A stretch of 64,000 nucleotides of DNA. It comes from Fibrella rubiginis (lineage in GTDB: Bacteria > Bacteroidota > Bacteroidia > Cytophagales > Spirosomataceae). Below the pieces are notes generated by a model. The model was given only the letters and a program-made list of their open reading frames with translations, did not search any database and was not told the origin of the DNA. Shown here one piece after another: positions 8,560-16,408 of this stretch. How positions within the stretch are numbered: the stretch's first letter is position 1; every line of letters starts with the position of its first letter. The translations under genes were made by a program, and so were the position numbers. Where the stretch lies: positions 186,001 to 250,000 of the forward strand of contig NZ_JAFMYV010000008.1 of the NCBI RefSeq assembly GCF_017353185.1. Reading direction: 5' to 3'.

Positions 8560-9669
8560 TTAGGGTTCGTACGTAAACGGCAGCATATCGGCTATCTTTT
8601 CCCAACCCCAGTAGCCCTCGAAAACAATGCCCAGCGGGTTGTAATAATTTCCGTTAGCCTCGATCAGCACATAGGGTTGTACCAGCCGCATAATAGAGGT
8701 TTGGGGAGGCGGAGCAAACGTACTCGCTTGTTGAAACGAATGCTCGTTTCGATACTCCGGAGCCTCCTTTTCCAGCCTATAAGTCACCTGCACCAGGTTG
8801 TCGAACTGCACTCGTGCCAACTGCGCCGATGAGGAATCCGTGTCGAGCAGGAAGGAGCCGGGCAGGGGGTCTTTGATCAGGTAACGGTCTGTTTTTACCC
8901 GGTTTGTCAACCTTGTTTTCGTGCTGTCTTTCCGTTCAATAATACGCTGAATGACAAATCCCTGCTGTTCGGTCATACCCGCGTACAGGGCCCGCATAAA
9001 GTGCATGCTTGATCCGCTAAAAGCGTCTCTGCGGGACTTCTGCCAACGTTTTTCCTGGGCATTACTCCGCGCTGTCATAGCCTCAAAGACGGGGTAACCC
9101 AGGTAGCTGACGTAACGGCTACCATAGTCATAGACAAACTGCGTCAGCACGTAGTGAATGCGGTAGCCCAGTGCCGAATTCTCAATCTCCAGCGGTTCCC
9201 GCGCCCCACCCACCAGCATCAAGCTGTCCGGCTTATCCTCGAACCAAAGCGCGTTGGTATTCAAAATTTTACAGTCACGCGCGTTTTTCGATGTACCAAT
9301 AAACAGCTTTGTAAACTGCTCAAGATTGGCCAGCCATTCGGGACCCCTGTTTGCTTTTACTTGTACTTCAGCCAGTTGTGTGGCATTGGCGTTCATTTTA
9401 ATCAGTAGCGGGGCCGTTTGTTTCGTTTGAATAGGCGCAGCTACCGTCTCAAAGCCTACACTCGATGCTACAAGATCATAACGGCCATCGGGTAGGTTCG
9501 TCAGGGTAAAATTTCCGTTCTCGTCGGCGGTGGTGCCTTTGGTGGTGTTGGCTAAAAACACGCTACAAAACGGCACCGGTTGTTCATTAGCGGCATTTAC
9601 GACCCGGCCTTTGAGGATGATTTGCGCGTGGGCGGTGAATGCAATGAATAGTAGGAAAACTGTTTTCAT
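8560..9669 (-). CDS. Secreted protein with carboxypeptidase-regulatory-like domain
   Basis: A 369-residue exported protein. Signal peptide at residues 1-15 (MKTVFLLFIAFTAHA). Residues about 20-95 form a CarboxypepD_reg-like beta-sandwich (ILKGRVVNAANEQPVPFCSV, GTTADENGNFTLTNLPDG), common in surface proteins of Bacteroidota. The remaining 270 residues match the uncharacterised C-terminal region often attached to this domain in non-receptor proteins; no barrel or plug is present, so this is not a TonB-dependent receptor. Role unknown, presumably periplasmic or outer-membrane associated. The start codon lies only 4 bp downstream of a TACATTTG element, so the mRNA may be nearly leaderless. Confidence 0.8.
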   Translation of the reverse strand: MKTVFLLFIAFTAHAQIILKGRVVNAANEQPVPFCSVFLANTTKGTTADENGNFTLTNLPDGRYDLVASSVGFETVAAPIQTKQTAPLLIKMNANATQLAEVQVKANRGPEWLANLEQFTKLFIGTSKNARDCKILNTNALWFEDKPDSLMLVGGAREPLEIENSALGYRIHYVLTQFVYDYGSRYVSYLGYPVFEAMTARSNAQEKRWQKSRRDAFSGSSMHFMRALYAGMTEQQGFVIQRIIERKDSTKTRLTNRVKTDRYLIKDPLPGSFLLDTDSSSAQLARVQFDNLVQVTYRLEKEAPEYRNEHSFQQASTFAPPPQTSIMRLVQPYVLIEANGNYYNPLGIVFEGYWGWEKIADMLPFTYEP

Positions 9670-9673
9670 AAGA

Positions 9674-9681
9674 CAAATGTA
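9674..9681 (-). promoter_or_regulatory. Perfect -7 element TACATTTG abutting a start codon
   Basis: Minus-strand TACATTTG matches TAnnTTTG. Only 4 bases separate it from the ATG at 9669, which would place the transcription start at or beside the start codon. Confidence 0.45.
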
Positions 9682-9856
9682 GGGGCAAGGCTCGCCCCTG
9701 CCCGCTTTCGGACAAGTAGTGGCTACAGAATTTGCCTATAATACAAAACCCCGCCTATGAGAGCGGGGCTTGTCTGACTTGCTGTTCATTCATCGCTGTC
9801 ATCAGCTTTGGGCGGCCTTTGGCCGAGAGCGGGCGGGCACTGTGGCCCGCCCCTAC
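9679..9856. repeat. GC-rich palindromic repeats in inverted orientation
   Basis: GTAGGGGC...GCCCGCTTTCGG at 9679-9711 recurs as an inverted, diverged copy at about 9823-9856 (CCGAGAGCGGGCGGGC ... GCCCGCCCCTAC). Each copy contains its own small palindrome (GGGGC/GCCCC; GGGCGGG/CCCGCCC). Together with a terminator they account for the 196-bp gap between the two genes. Confidence 0.5.
9745..9771 (-). terminator. Terminator downstream of the PorE-like gene
   Basis: On the minus strand GCCCCGC and GCGGGG form a stem followed by TTTTG. It lies about 95 bp after the stop of the OmpA-family gene at 9866. Confidence 0.6.
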
Positions 9857-9865
9857 GGTTTCTCG

Positions 9866-11923
9866 TTACAAGGCTAACACCTTAAACTCAGTACGGCGGT
9901 TGCGCTGATGCTCTTCTTCGGTGCGGGCGTTTTTGACCACAAGCTGCGTTTCACCGTACCCTTTAGCCGTAAGCCGCTCGGCATCAATGCCTTTCGAGAT
10001 GATGTAATCCACGGCTGCTTTGGCCCGGTTTTGCGATAGACGCAAATTGTAAGCATCTGCAGCGCGGACGTCGGTGTGTGAACTTAGCTCGATTTTCAGC
10101 GTGGGATTGTCTTTCAAAATCGTCACGAGCTTGTCCAACTCCGTTGCGGCATCAGAGCGGATGTTGTATTTATCGAGGTCGTAATAAATGTTTTCCAGCA
10201 CAAACGTCTTGTTCAACTCTACCTTGTCTAGTAGCAAGGCCACATTGAAAGTGGTGTCGGTTTCGGGCTTGGTCAGGAAAATGTCGGGGATGCTGCGGCC
10301 CTGCATCGTGAAGGGTTCGCGGCGGGTTAGGTAGCCAGGGCGTTCGGCCAAAATGCTGTATGACTTGCCTTCCTGAACGGGGAATTTGCCAAATGTACCT
10401 GGCTTACCCGTTGTTACTTCGGCCACGGTAGCGTCGTTGGCATCGTCTACAATCCGCACCCGCGCCGAATCAAGGGGATTGTTGGGCGATGTGTTCGTAG
10501 CTACTGTGCCCGCCAAGAAGTAACGCACCACCTTGGCAGCACCCTGCTTGGGCGGAGTATTCTTGGCAATGGTCGTGGTATCGGGCTGACCCGATTCAAC
10601 CAAATAGATGTCATCGTCGCCTTTGCCACCGGCGCGGTTGCTGGCCATGTAGCCTTTGTTCGCTTCGGGAAACGTCAGACCAAAATCGTCGGCAGGTGAG
10701 TTGATGGGCTGCCCCATGTTCTCGACCCGGATAACCCCACCCGACCGCGTTGCCACAAATACATCGAGCTTACCCAAACCGGGGTGCCCGTCAGACGAGA
10801 AATACAGCTTACCATCGGCAGCCACAAACGGAAACAGCTCATTACCAGCCGTGTTGATGTCACGCCCCATATTGACAGGGCGGCTAAACCGGCCCGACGC
10901 GTCCATGTTGGCACGGTAGAGGTCAAGGCCACCCACGGTGCCCGTACGGTTCGAGGCGAAGTAGAGCGTTTTGCCGTCGGCAGAAAAGGCCGGTGAACCG
11001 TCCCAGGCCAATGAATCGGAGATAGGCAGGCGGAAGGGGGCACTCCAGTTACCGTCTTTATCCTGCCGGCTCAGGTACAGGTCAACATCGTCGCCACCTT
11101 TGCGTTTGCCGTTGTTGCCCCGCGCAAACACCATGGCCTTGCCATCTTTCGAGAACGCAGGCGTACCCTCGTTCACGTCGTTCTGGAACACGCTATTGCT
11201 GAACAACTGCGGCCCCGCTCCGTCGCCGCGGTCGGCACCGGTTTCGTCGGGATTCTGGCCTATTTTGGCTTTATACAAAGCGGTCATAGGCAAGCCGTTG
11301 GCTTTGTAGGTCACATCTTTCCGCGAGGCAGTAAAGATCAACTCGTCACCCCGCAAAACGGGGGCGTATTCGGTACCCGCCGAGTTAACCCCGCCCAGGT
11401 TCTTCAGCCGGAAATCGGTCTGTTTAGCCTGAATGGCACCAATAGCCCGCAAGGTTTCAATCTCGCGCTGTGCCCGTGCCAGGCTTACCTTGTTCTTCGG
11501 GCGACTGTCGAGAAACTGTTGTAGCTGCGCCTGCGCCCCGGCGTAGTCGCCGGTGGCTTTCAGGGCGTAGGCATAGTTAAGCCGCACGTCGGCCAGGTTC
11601 ACGTCGGTAAATGCTGGTTTGGGTGCCAGGTCGGGCGTGGCACCGGGCACGGATGCCTCTACGTTGGCGTCGAGGGCTTTTTTGTAGTAGGGAGCCGCCA
11701 GTTGAATCCGGTCAGACAGCCGGTAGGCTTCGGCGGTGTAGTAGTTGAGCCGGGCAGCATCTACCTTGTCACCAGTTTTGGCAAACTGGTCGATAGCCGG
11801 GTTGTACTCGCCCGCCTCGAAGTGCTTGACACCCTTTTTATACGTCTGCATGGCCGAATTGCAGCCGCCCAGCAAAACGGTCACAGTCAGGAACAGCAGC
11901 GGAAACCGCATAGAGAATTTCAT
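9866..11923 (-). CDS. PorE-like OmpA-family lipoprotein (TPR, PD40 propeller, CRD, OmpA)
   Basis: A 685-residue envelope lipoprotein. Lipobox LLGGC with lipidated Cys21. Domains in order: TPR-like helical region (about 25-150, YKKGVKHFEAGEYNPAIDQF and following), PD40/WD40-like beta-propeller (about 190-440, repeats such as GSPAFSADGKTLYFASNR), a carboxypeptidase-regulatory-like domain (about 465-545), and a C-terminal OmpA peptidoglycan-binding domain (about 575-685, with SSHTDVRAADAYNLRLSQNR). This order is that of PorE, the peptidoglycan-anchored accessory component of the type IX secretion machine in Porphyromonas (established). Calling it PorE itself is inference; Cytophagales carry several paralogues. 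A shorter paralogue lacking the TPR part lies at 21089-22771. Confidence 0.85.
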   Translation of the reverse strand: MKFSMRFPLLFLTVTVLLGGCNSAMQTYKKGVKHFEAGEYNPAIDQFAKTGDKVDAARLNYYTAEAYRLSDRIQLAAPYYKKALDANVEASVPGATPDLAPKPAFTDVNLADVRLNYAYALKATGDYAGAQAQLQQFLDSRPKNKVSLARAQREIETLRAIGAIQAKQTDFRLKNLGGVNSAGTEYAPVLRGDELIFTASRKDVTYKANGLPMTALYKAKIGQNPDETGADRGDGAGPQLFSNSVFQNDVNEGTPAFSKDGKAMVFARGNNGKRKGGDDVDLYLSRQDKDGNWSAPFRLPISDSLAWDGSPAFSADGKTLYFASNRTGTVGGLDLYRANMDASGRFSRPVNMGRDINTAGNELFPFVAADGKLYFSSDGHPGLGKLDVFVATRSGGVIRVENMGQPINSPADDFGLTFPEANKGYMASNRAGGKGDDDIYLVESGQPDTTTIAKNTPPKQGAAKVVRYFLAGTVATNTSPNNPLDSARVRIVDDANDATVAEVTTGKPGTFGKFPVQEGKSYSILAERPGYLTRREPFTMQGRSIPDIFLTKPETDTTFNVALLLDKVELNKTFVLENIYYDLDKYNIRSDAATELDKLVTILKDNPTLKIELSSHTDVRAADAYNLRLSQNRAKAAVDYIISKGIDAERLTAKGYGETQLVVKNARTEEEHQRNRRTEFKVLAL

Positions 11924-12121
11924 AAAATGAACAGAGCAAAACAGATTAACACGCCCAAGATAATAACGTTTTGGCGGGGTCTTATACTAAACGATTACGC
12001 GCCTATTTTATTAGCAAGTGACGAAACCGCAACGGCCGGAGCACGTTAAACAGATTTACGCGGAATTTCGACTTTCGTGGCATACCTTCTGGCCCATAAG
12101 CCACTATAAACCAACAAGCTC

Positions 12122-12433
12122 ATGTTTAGCGTCACCGTTCTCTATCCCAACACCATCGACAGCCGGTTTGACATGGATTACTACCTCAACCACCATACGC
12201 CACTGGTGCGCGACCGCCTTATGCCCATGGGCCTCACCGGGGTCGATTTGAAGGAAGGCATTGCGGGCGGAACACCCGGCAGCCCGCAAGCCTACACCAT
12301 GATTACGCAACTTAATTTCGGCTCAATGGATGATCTTCAAAACGCCATGGCTACCCACGGCCCCGAACTCATCGGCGACATTGCCAACTTCACCGACGTG
12401 CAACCACAAATGCAGATCAGCCGGGCGGTATAA
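12122..12433 (+). CDS. EthD-family protein
   Basis: A 103-residue dimeric alpha/beta-barrel-type protein. Family features are the opening FSVTVLYPN, the core MDYYLNHHTPLVRDRL and a C-terminal IANFTDVQPQMQISRAV. EthD proteins are small ferredoxin-like folds; the founding member is needed for fuel-ether degradation but most members have no assigned reaction. The ATG at 12435 of the next gene lies one base after the stop, so the pair is probably co-transcribed. Confidence 0.88.
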   Translation: MFSVTVLYPNTIDSRFDMDYYLNHHTPLVRDRLMPMGLTGVDLKEGIAGGTPGSPQAYTMITQLNFGSMDDLQNAMATHGPELIGDIANFTDVQPQMQISRAV

Positions 12434-12434
12434 G

Positions 12435-13241
12435 ATGAAGACTACACAGAGACTTGTTGCGCTATGGTTCATCTTGTCTTCCCCACCCAGCCTGCAAGCA
12501 CAGAAGCTTGTTGGTAGTTGGCAGGGCACACTCGTTTTGTCCCAAAATGCGGTGATGACGTTTCCGGCCACTATCACCTTCCGGCTAAATAGCGCACAGC
12601 TAACAGGCACACTTGTGATGCAGGCGCAGGGCGTGGCCGAAACATATACGCTGCAAGGTACCACGCAGAATGATCAGGCCGCCGGAACAGCTACCTACCC
12701 AAAAGATGGCGCGGTGTTTCAGTTTGAGGCTCTGCTCACCAATGAGCAATTAGCCTTTGGGGTAGGTCTGAACAACGCGCCCATCATGGCGGGTACGTTT
12801 AAACGAGCGGGGCAGGCTTCGGTGCCTAACCAGTTGAAAAATGCGCTTCCACCAAATACGGCAACAGATGGTCTGGCCCGGAATGCCAGACTGGTGGGGG
12901 TTTGGGCCACAACCAGCACCTACCAAAGCGGCGCCGATTTCTATGGATCAACCCGCAGCACCCTTGTTTTCTTCGCCGATGGTCGGCTAGGATCGGGCGG
13001 GTCATCGGCCAATGCCAGCTATAGTGGCAATGCCGGTTCGTCGAGTGGTAATTCGTCGGGTGGTGGCGTGACCGTTGCCGAGGGGGTGCGGTGGTACACA
13101 AAGGGTGACCAGATATGGCTCCACGCCACGCAACAAAAAGTGCCCGACGAACTGTATGGCCGGTTTAGCATGGCCGAAAACGGAGAGAACATGCTGCTCT
13201 ATCGGGGTAATGGCAAGAAGCTCTACGAGCGGGTTAACTAG
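12435..13241 (+). CDS. Secreted hypothetical protein with low-complexity Gly/Ser segment
   Basis: A 268-residue protein starting at 12435, directly after the EthD stop. Residues 1-21 are a signal peptide (VALWFILSSPPSLQAQ). Residues about 23-115 form a beta-rich domain beginning LVGSWQGTLVL, of the kind seen in lipocalin-like secreted proteins. A second domain (about 155-268) begins LVGVWATTSTY and contains a Gly/Ser stretch (GSGGSSANASYSGNAGSSSG). The repeated LVGxW opening suggests two related domains (inference). No family assigned. Its last 8 bp overlap the convergent Nramp-like gene. Confidence 0.75.
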   Translation: MKTTQRLVALWFILSSPPSLQAQKLVGSWQGTLVLSQNAVMTFPATITFRLNSAQLTGTLVMQAQGVAETYTLQGTTQNDQAAGTATYPKDGAVFQFEALLTNEQLAFGVGLNNAPIMAGTFKRAGQASVPNQLKNALPPNTATDGLARNARLVGVWATTSTYQSGADFYGSTRSTLVFFADGRLGSGGSSANASYSGNAGSSSGNSSGGGVTVAEGVRWYTKGDQIWLHATQQKVPDELYGRFSMAENGENMLLYRGNGKKLYERVN

Positions 13242-14418
13242 CTAGCGCCAGCCAGACGTTCCAGCCGCCAAGGACGGCCGTGACGAGGACCACGAAGCCC
13301 ATAGCTACATTCTGACTTACCGAATTACGGTGTTCGCCCAGCAGGGCACGGTCATTGACAACCCGCCACAGAAAGACCGTGACGAAAGGCAGTAAAATGC
13401 CGTTTATAGCCTGTACGGCCACGATTACAGGAATGGGCGTAACATTGAGCAGGCCAAAGGTTACGCCCGTAGCCAGCACCGCCAGCCAGATTGCCCGGAA
13501 AACAGGGCTGTTTTTAGGTACGCCCAGCAGGCTTTGTGCTGTAATGGCTGCCGCCAGCGGAGCCGTAAGCGATGAGGCGAACCCCGCCGCAAACAGGCCA
13601 AACGCAAACAGATTGCCTGCCCATGGTCCCAACCGTTCGGCCAGCACGGTGGCCATGTGTGGGTACGAAAAGTCGTCTGGAATGAGCATACCTGCCAGCA
13701 GTAATACCACCGAAATAATGCCGCCCAGGATGACCGCCACCCAGATGCCCAGCCGCATGTCGGACAGGGATTGGCTGGGCGAAATACTAGACCCAAAAAA
13801 GAGGTTGTAAGGCACAATGGTGGTGCCAATCAGCCCGTTGACCAGCAACAGTGACCCACTGGGCACGTTTGGCACAACCAAGGCTTTCGCCACGGCACCG
13901 GGCGTGACGGGAGCACCGAAGGCCACGTAGACAAACGCCCCGCCCATAGCGAAAACGATGACACCCAGAAAGTTGGCGAGACTCTGCGTTGACCCTACCC
14001 AAAGCAGCCCAACGCAGACAAGGCCAACCACCACCGTGAGCGTGGGAGCAGGCAATCCCGTCATGAGCGAGAGCCCCGCCACGGCGCCCAGGATGTTGCC
14101 CGCCTGGTAGGCGGCGCATCCCAGAAAAATAGCCAGAAACAGCGCCCAGGCCACCCAGAGGCCGGTTTTTCCCGAATAACTTTGCCGGATTACCTGCCCC
14201 AGATCACGGCCAGTGGCGATGGTTATGCGAGAAGCTGCCTCCTGCAACCAGACCGTTCCCAGCGTGGCAAACGTGAGCACCCAGAGCAACTGAAGTTCAT
14301 ATTTGGAACCCGCAATAGCACAGGCCGTTACTGATCCTGGTCCGATGAACGCCGCCGAGATGACAGACCAAAACAAGATGCTGCCAAGACCAGCGCGAAA
14401 GGATAAAGATTTGGGCAT
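13234..14418 (-). CDS. Atypical Nramp-like transporter lacking the metal-binding motifs
   Basis: A 394-residue polytopic membrane protein with about 11 helices and overall similarity to the Nramp divalent-metal transporters (GRDLGQVIRQ matches the GRDLAQACRE segment of the MntH at 47715-49028). In canonical Nramp the first helix carries DPGN and the sixth carries MPHN, which together bind the metal. Here the equivalent positions read GPGS (residues 26-29) and VPYN (202-205): the aspartate, methionine and histidine are all gone. That places it among divergent Nramp relatives, some of which carry Mg2+ or other substrates (established for NRMT-type proteins). Substrate unknown. No metal-responsive regulator is nearby. 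Confidence 0.85.
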   Translation of the reverse strand: MPKSLSFRAGLGSILFWSVISAAFIGPGSVTACAIAGSKYELQLLWVLTFATLGTVWLQEAASRITIATGRDLGQVIRQSYSGKTGLWVAWALFLAIFLGCAAYQAGNILGAVAGLSLMTGLPAPTLTVVVGLVCVGLLWVGSTQSLANFLGVIVFAMGGAFVYVAFGAPVTPGAVAKALVVPNVPSGSLLLVNGLIGTTIVPYNLFFGSSISPSQSLSDMRLGIWVAVILGGIISVVLLLAGMLIPDDFSYPHMATVLAERLGPWAGNLFAFGLFAAGFASSLTAPLAAAITAQSLLGVPKNSPVFRAIWLAVLATGVTFGLLNVTPIPVIVAVQAINGILLPFVTVFLWRVVNDRALLGEHRNSVSQNVAMGFVVLVTAVLGGWNVWLALAS

Positions 14419-14426
14419 GAGAGAAG

Positions 14427-14530
14427 ATTTGGGATTGTGGATTTGGGATTTCGGATTGGTTGCTTACGCCAGAGCACGTTTGCTCTGGCGTAAGCAACCA
14501 ATCCGAAATCCCAAATCCACAATCCCAAAT
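14427..14530. repeat. Intergenic inverted repeat of 7-bp words (GGATTTG type), perfect 50-bp arms
   Basis: Arms 14427-14476 and 14481-14530 are perfect reverse complements (50 of 50) with a 4-nt loop. The outer part is a heptamer run: GGATTGT, GGATTTG, GGATTTC, GGATTGG. The inner part (14462-14486) is the core shared with 7638 and 24858. It fills the gap between the start of the Nramp-like gene (14418) and the stop codon of the DUF1080 gene, whose last base is 14530. Confidence 0.95.
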
Positions 14531-15420
14531 TAGTTAAACACACACGCCCCCTCATCCCCCACCACATAGTACGATTTGTAGTTTTTCGCTTTGCGGTTCA
14601 TGCAGCCTTTGAGGTTCAACAACTTAATGTTTCGAAAATCGATGGGGTGGCTTTCGGCTTGCAGGGCAATATAACCTTCTGTCAACGGTTTCCCGGCCCT
14701 TGCCCGCCAGTAAGCGGCATCGGCTACGCCTGCCTGCTCGAAGTCATTGGTCTTGCTGATAAACACCTCGTCGGTGACGGGATGCTCGTAGGCCAGCACG
14801 GTTCGCCCGTCGATGCGGTGTTCGATCAGCGAATCGCCCAACACCAGCACTTCCACAGCTACCCACTGGTCACCGTCATACGTCTTGGACGTCGATTCGA
14901 TACAATGGAGTGGATTGACCTGTCCTTTTTGCTTCACCAATGTACCCGGCGAACAAAGGTTGGCCGTTGGGCGGGGCTTGCCATTACTAAGACCACCCAG
15001 CGTTTGCACCTCCAGCGAAACAGGAAAATCCTGCTTTAGCCCCACACTTTGCGCCGACTGCGAATGGAACATCACACCGCTGTTGCGCACGTTCCAGACG
15101 GCCCCACCGGGTGTTTGGTTGCCCGTAAACCGGTACTCGAACCGAAGCACATAGTGCGAAAATGGCTGCTTGTAATACATATGGCCAAACCTCCCATCGA
15201 AGGTCTTGTATTTGTCGTATGTAATCCGGATCATCCCGTCTTCCACGCGATACGTATCACCATAATTTTCACCCAGTGGGTAGCCTGTGATCTTGATATC
15301 CCAGCCAGTCAGGTCTTTTCCGTTAAACAACGAAAGCCAGTCCTCCTTACTGGTAGGGCGTTTTTGGGCAAAAGCGGGGAAGGCGAGGGCTATACACAAA
15401 AGCCAGCTAACAGGTTTCAT
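14530..15420 (-). CDS. DUF1080 (3-keto-disaccharide hydrolase type) secreted protein
   Basis: About 296 residues from the ATG at 15420, which starts a signal peptide (MKPVSWLLCIALAFPAFAQ). The mature part is the laminin-G/concanavalin-like DUF1080 domain: DWLSLFNGKDLTGWDIKI, then YRVEDGMIRITYDKY, FEYRFTG, and near the end GYIALQAESHPIDFRNIKLL. Family members include 3-keto-glycoside hydrolases acting outside the cytoplasm. A short C-terminal tail with GCMNRKAKNYKSYY follows the domain; its four cysteine-rich residues resemble the small Cys motif seen in Bacteroidota DUF1080 proteins (inference). Substrate unknown. Confidence 0.88.
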   Translation of the reverse strand: MKPVSWLLCIALAFPAFAQKRPTSKEDWLSLFNGKDLTGWDIKITGYPLGENYGDTYRVEDGMIRITYDKYKTFDGRFGHMYYKQPFSHYVLRFEYRFTGNQTPGGAVWNVRNSGVMFHSQSAQSVGLKQDFPVSLEVQTLGGLSNGKPRPTANLCSPGTLVKQKGQVNPLHCIESTSKTYDGDQWVAVEVLVLGDSLIEHRIDGRTVLAYEHPVTDEVFISKTNDFEQAGVADAAYWRARAGKPLTEGYIALQAESHPIDFRNIKLLNLKGCMNRKAKNYKSYYVVGDEGACVFN

Positions 15421-15483
15421 AGAAGCGGGGGTGAAAAGGATTTGGCGTAGTAAACGGGTGCGGCGTTTGCTCATTTACTAATA

Positions 15484-15499
15484 AGCATATCTGTATGCT
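15484..15499. promoter_or_regulatory. Small palindrome in a divergent intergenic region
   Basis: AGCATA and TATGCT separated by four bases, between the divergent DUF1080 and lipoprotein genes. It could be a regulator-binding site; no regulator is adjacent, so this is only a suggestion. Confidence 0.25.
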
Positions 15500-15519
15500 A
15501 TACTTTACTCATCATTATT

Positions 15520-16377
15520 ATGAAGCTCAACCATCTTTTACGTTCACTGGCCATTGGTCTCGTCATTCTGTTTGTTATTAATGCCTGTAAAACCGCTGGT
15601 ACCGACCCTGTTTCTGTGCGCAAATGCCTGATCAACAGCACTAACTATGTTGCTCAGCTGGGCACGTTTGGTTCGTTTACCGTTACCAGTGCTTTCACAT
15701 ACAATACTAGCCGTCAGCTAAATACCATCACTGAAACAAAAATTATTCCCGGTCTTGGCACCCAGGTAGACGCGCAGAATCTAACTTATTTCGCCGACCG
15801 GATTGAAGCAAAACCAACCGCACTATCCATTACCTATGGTGTTGTATCGGAAACATTTGCACTAAACGGGGCTGTCTACATCTCGAAGATCAGCACGAAG
15901 CAACTGATATCCGGTTCAACTACCCCATCAATCAGTACGATGTCGTACGAATACAATGCCGATGGTTATCTCAGCAAAGCCACAGACGATAGCAACGGGT
16001 CATACAGGATCTACGAATACAAGAACGGGAATCTTTCGACCGTTAAAGGCTATGCGCAAAACGGGAATGCAGACTATACAACAACGCTTACCTATTACGA
16101 AGATAAGTCACCGCTGGCCGCTATACTTCCAGGTATTGATGCCAACACTAATCTGTTATCAGCCTTTTATACGGCGGGATTGCTCGGCAAAACCAGCAGA
16201 AATGCGCTGAAACAAATCGTGAGCGGCGTCAACGGCGAGGGTGTAACAGATTACACATACACCTACGATGGCGATGGAAACATCAGTACTGCTGTAGCTA
16301 AATCGGTTGTTGCCTCCACAGGTGCCAACCCACAAACACGAATGGCCACAACCAATTACACCTATACCTGTCAATAA
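15520..16377 (+). CDS. Hypothetical lipoprotein with YD-like repeats
   Basis: A 285-residue lipoprotein: hydrophobic leader LAIGLVILFVINAC with the lipidated cysteine at about residue 23. The body is beta-rich with tyrosine-rich segments such as MSYEYNADGYLSKATDD and YTYTYDGDGNISTAVA, which resemble single YD/RHS-type units found in many Bacteroidota lipoproteins (DUF4595-like; family assignment is tentative). Not full RHS: no core or toxin domain. Probably attached to the outer membrane. A weak hairpin (GTAGCA/TGCTAC) covers the gap to the convergent oxoprolinase gene. Confidence 0.75.
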   Translation: MKLNHLLRSLAIGLVILFVINACKTAGTDPVSVRKCLINSTNYVAQLGTFGSFTVTSAFTYNTSRQLNTITETKIIPGLGTQVDAQNLTYFADRIEAKPTALSITYGVVSETFALNGAVYISKISTKQLISGSTTPSISTMSYEYNADGYLSKATDDSNGSYRIYEYKNGNLSTVKGYAQNGNADYTTTLTYYEDKSPLAAILPGIDANTNLLSAFYTAGLLGKTSRNALKQIVSGVNGEGVTDYTYTYDGDGNISTAVAKSVVASTGANPQTRMATTNYTYTCQ

Positions 16378-16408
16378 TCGTCAAGGTGTAGCAACAGGCC
16401 GCTGTCTG

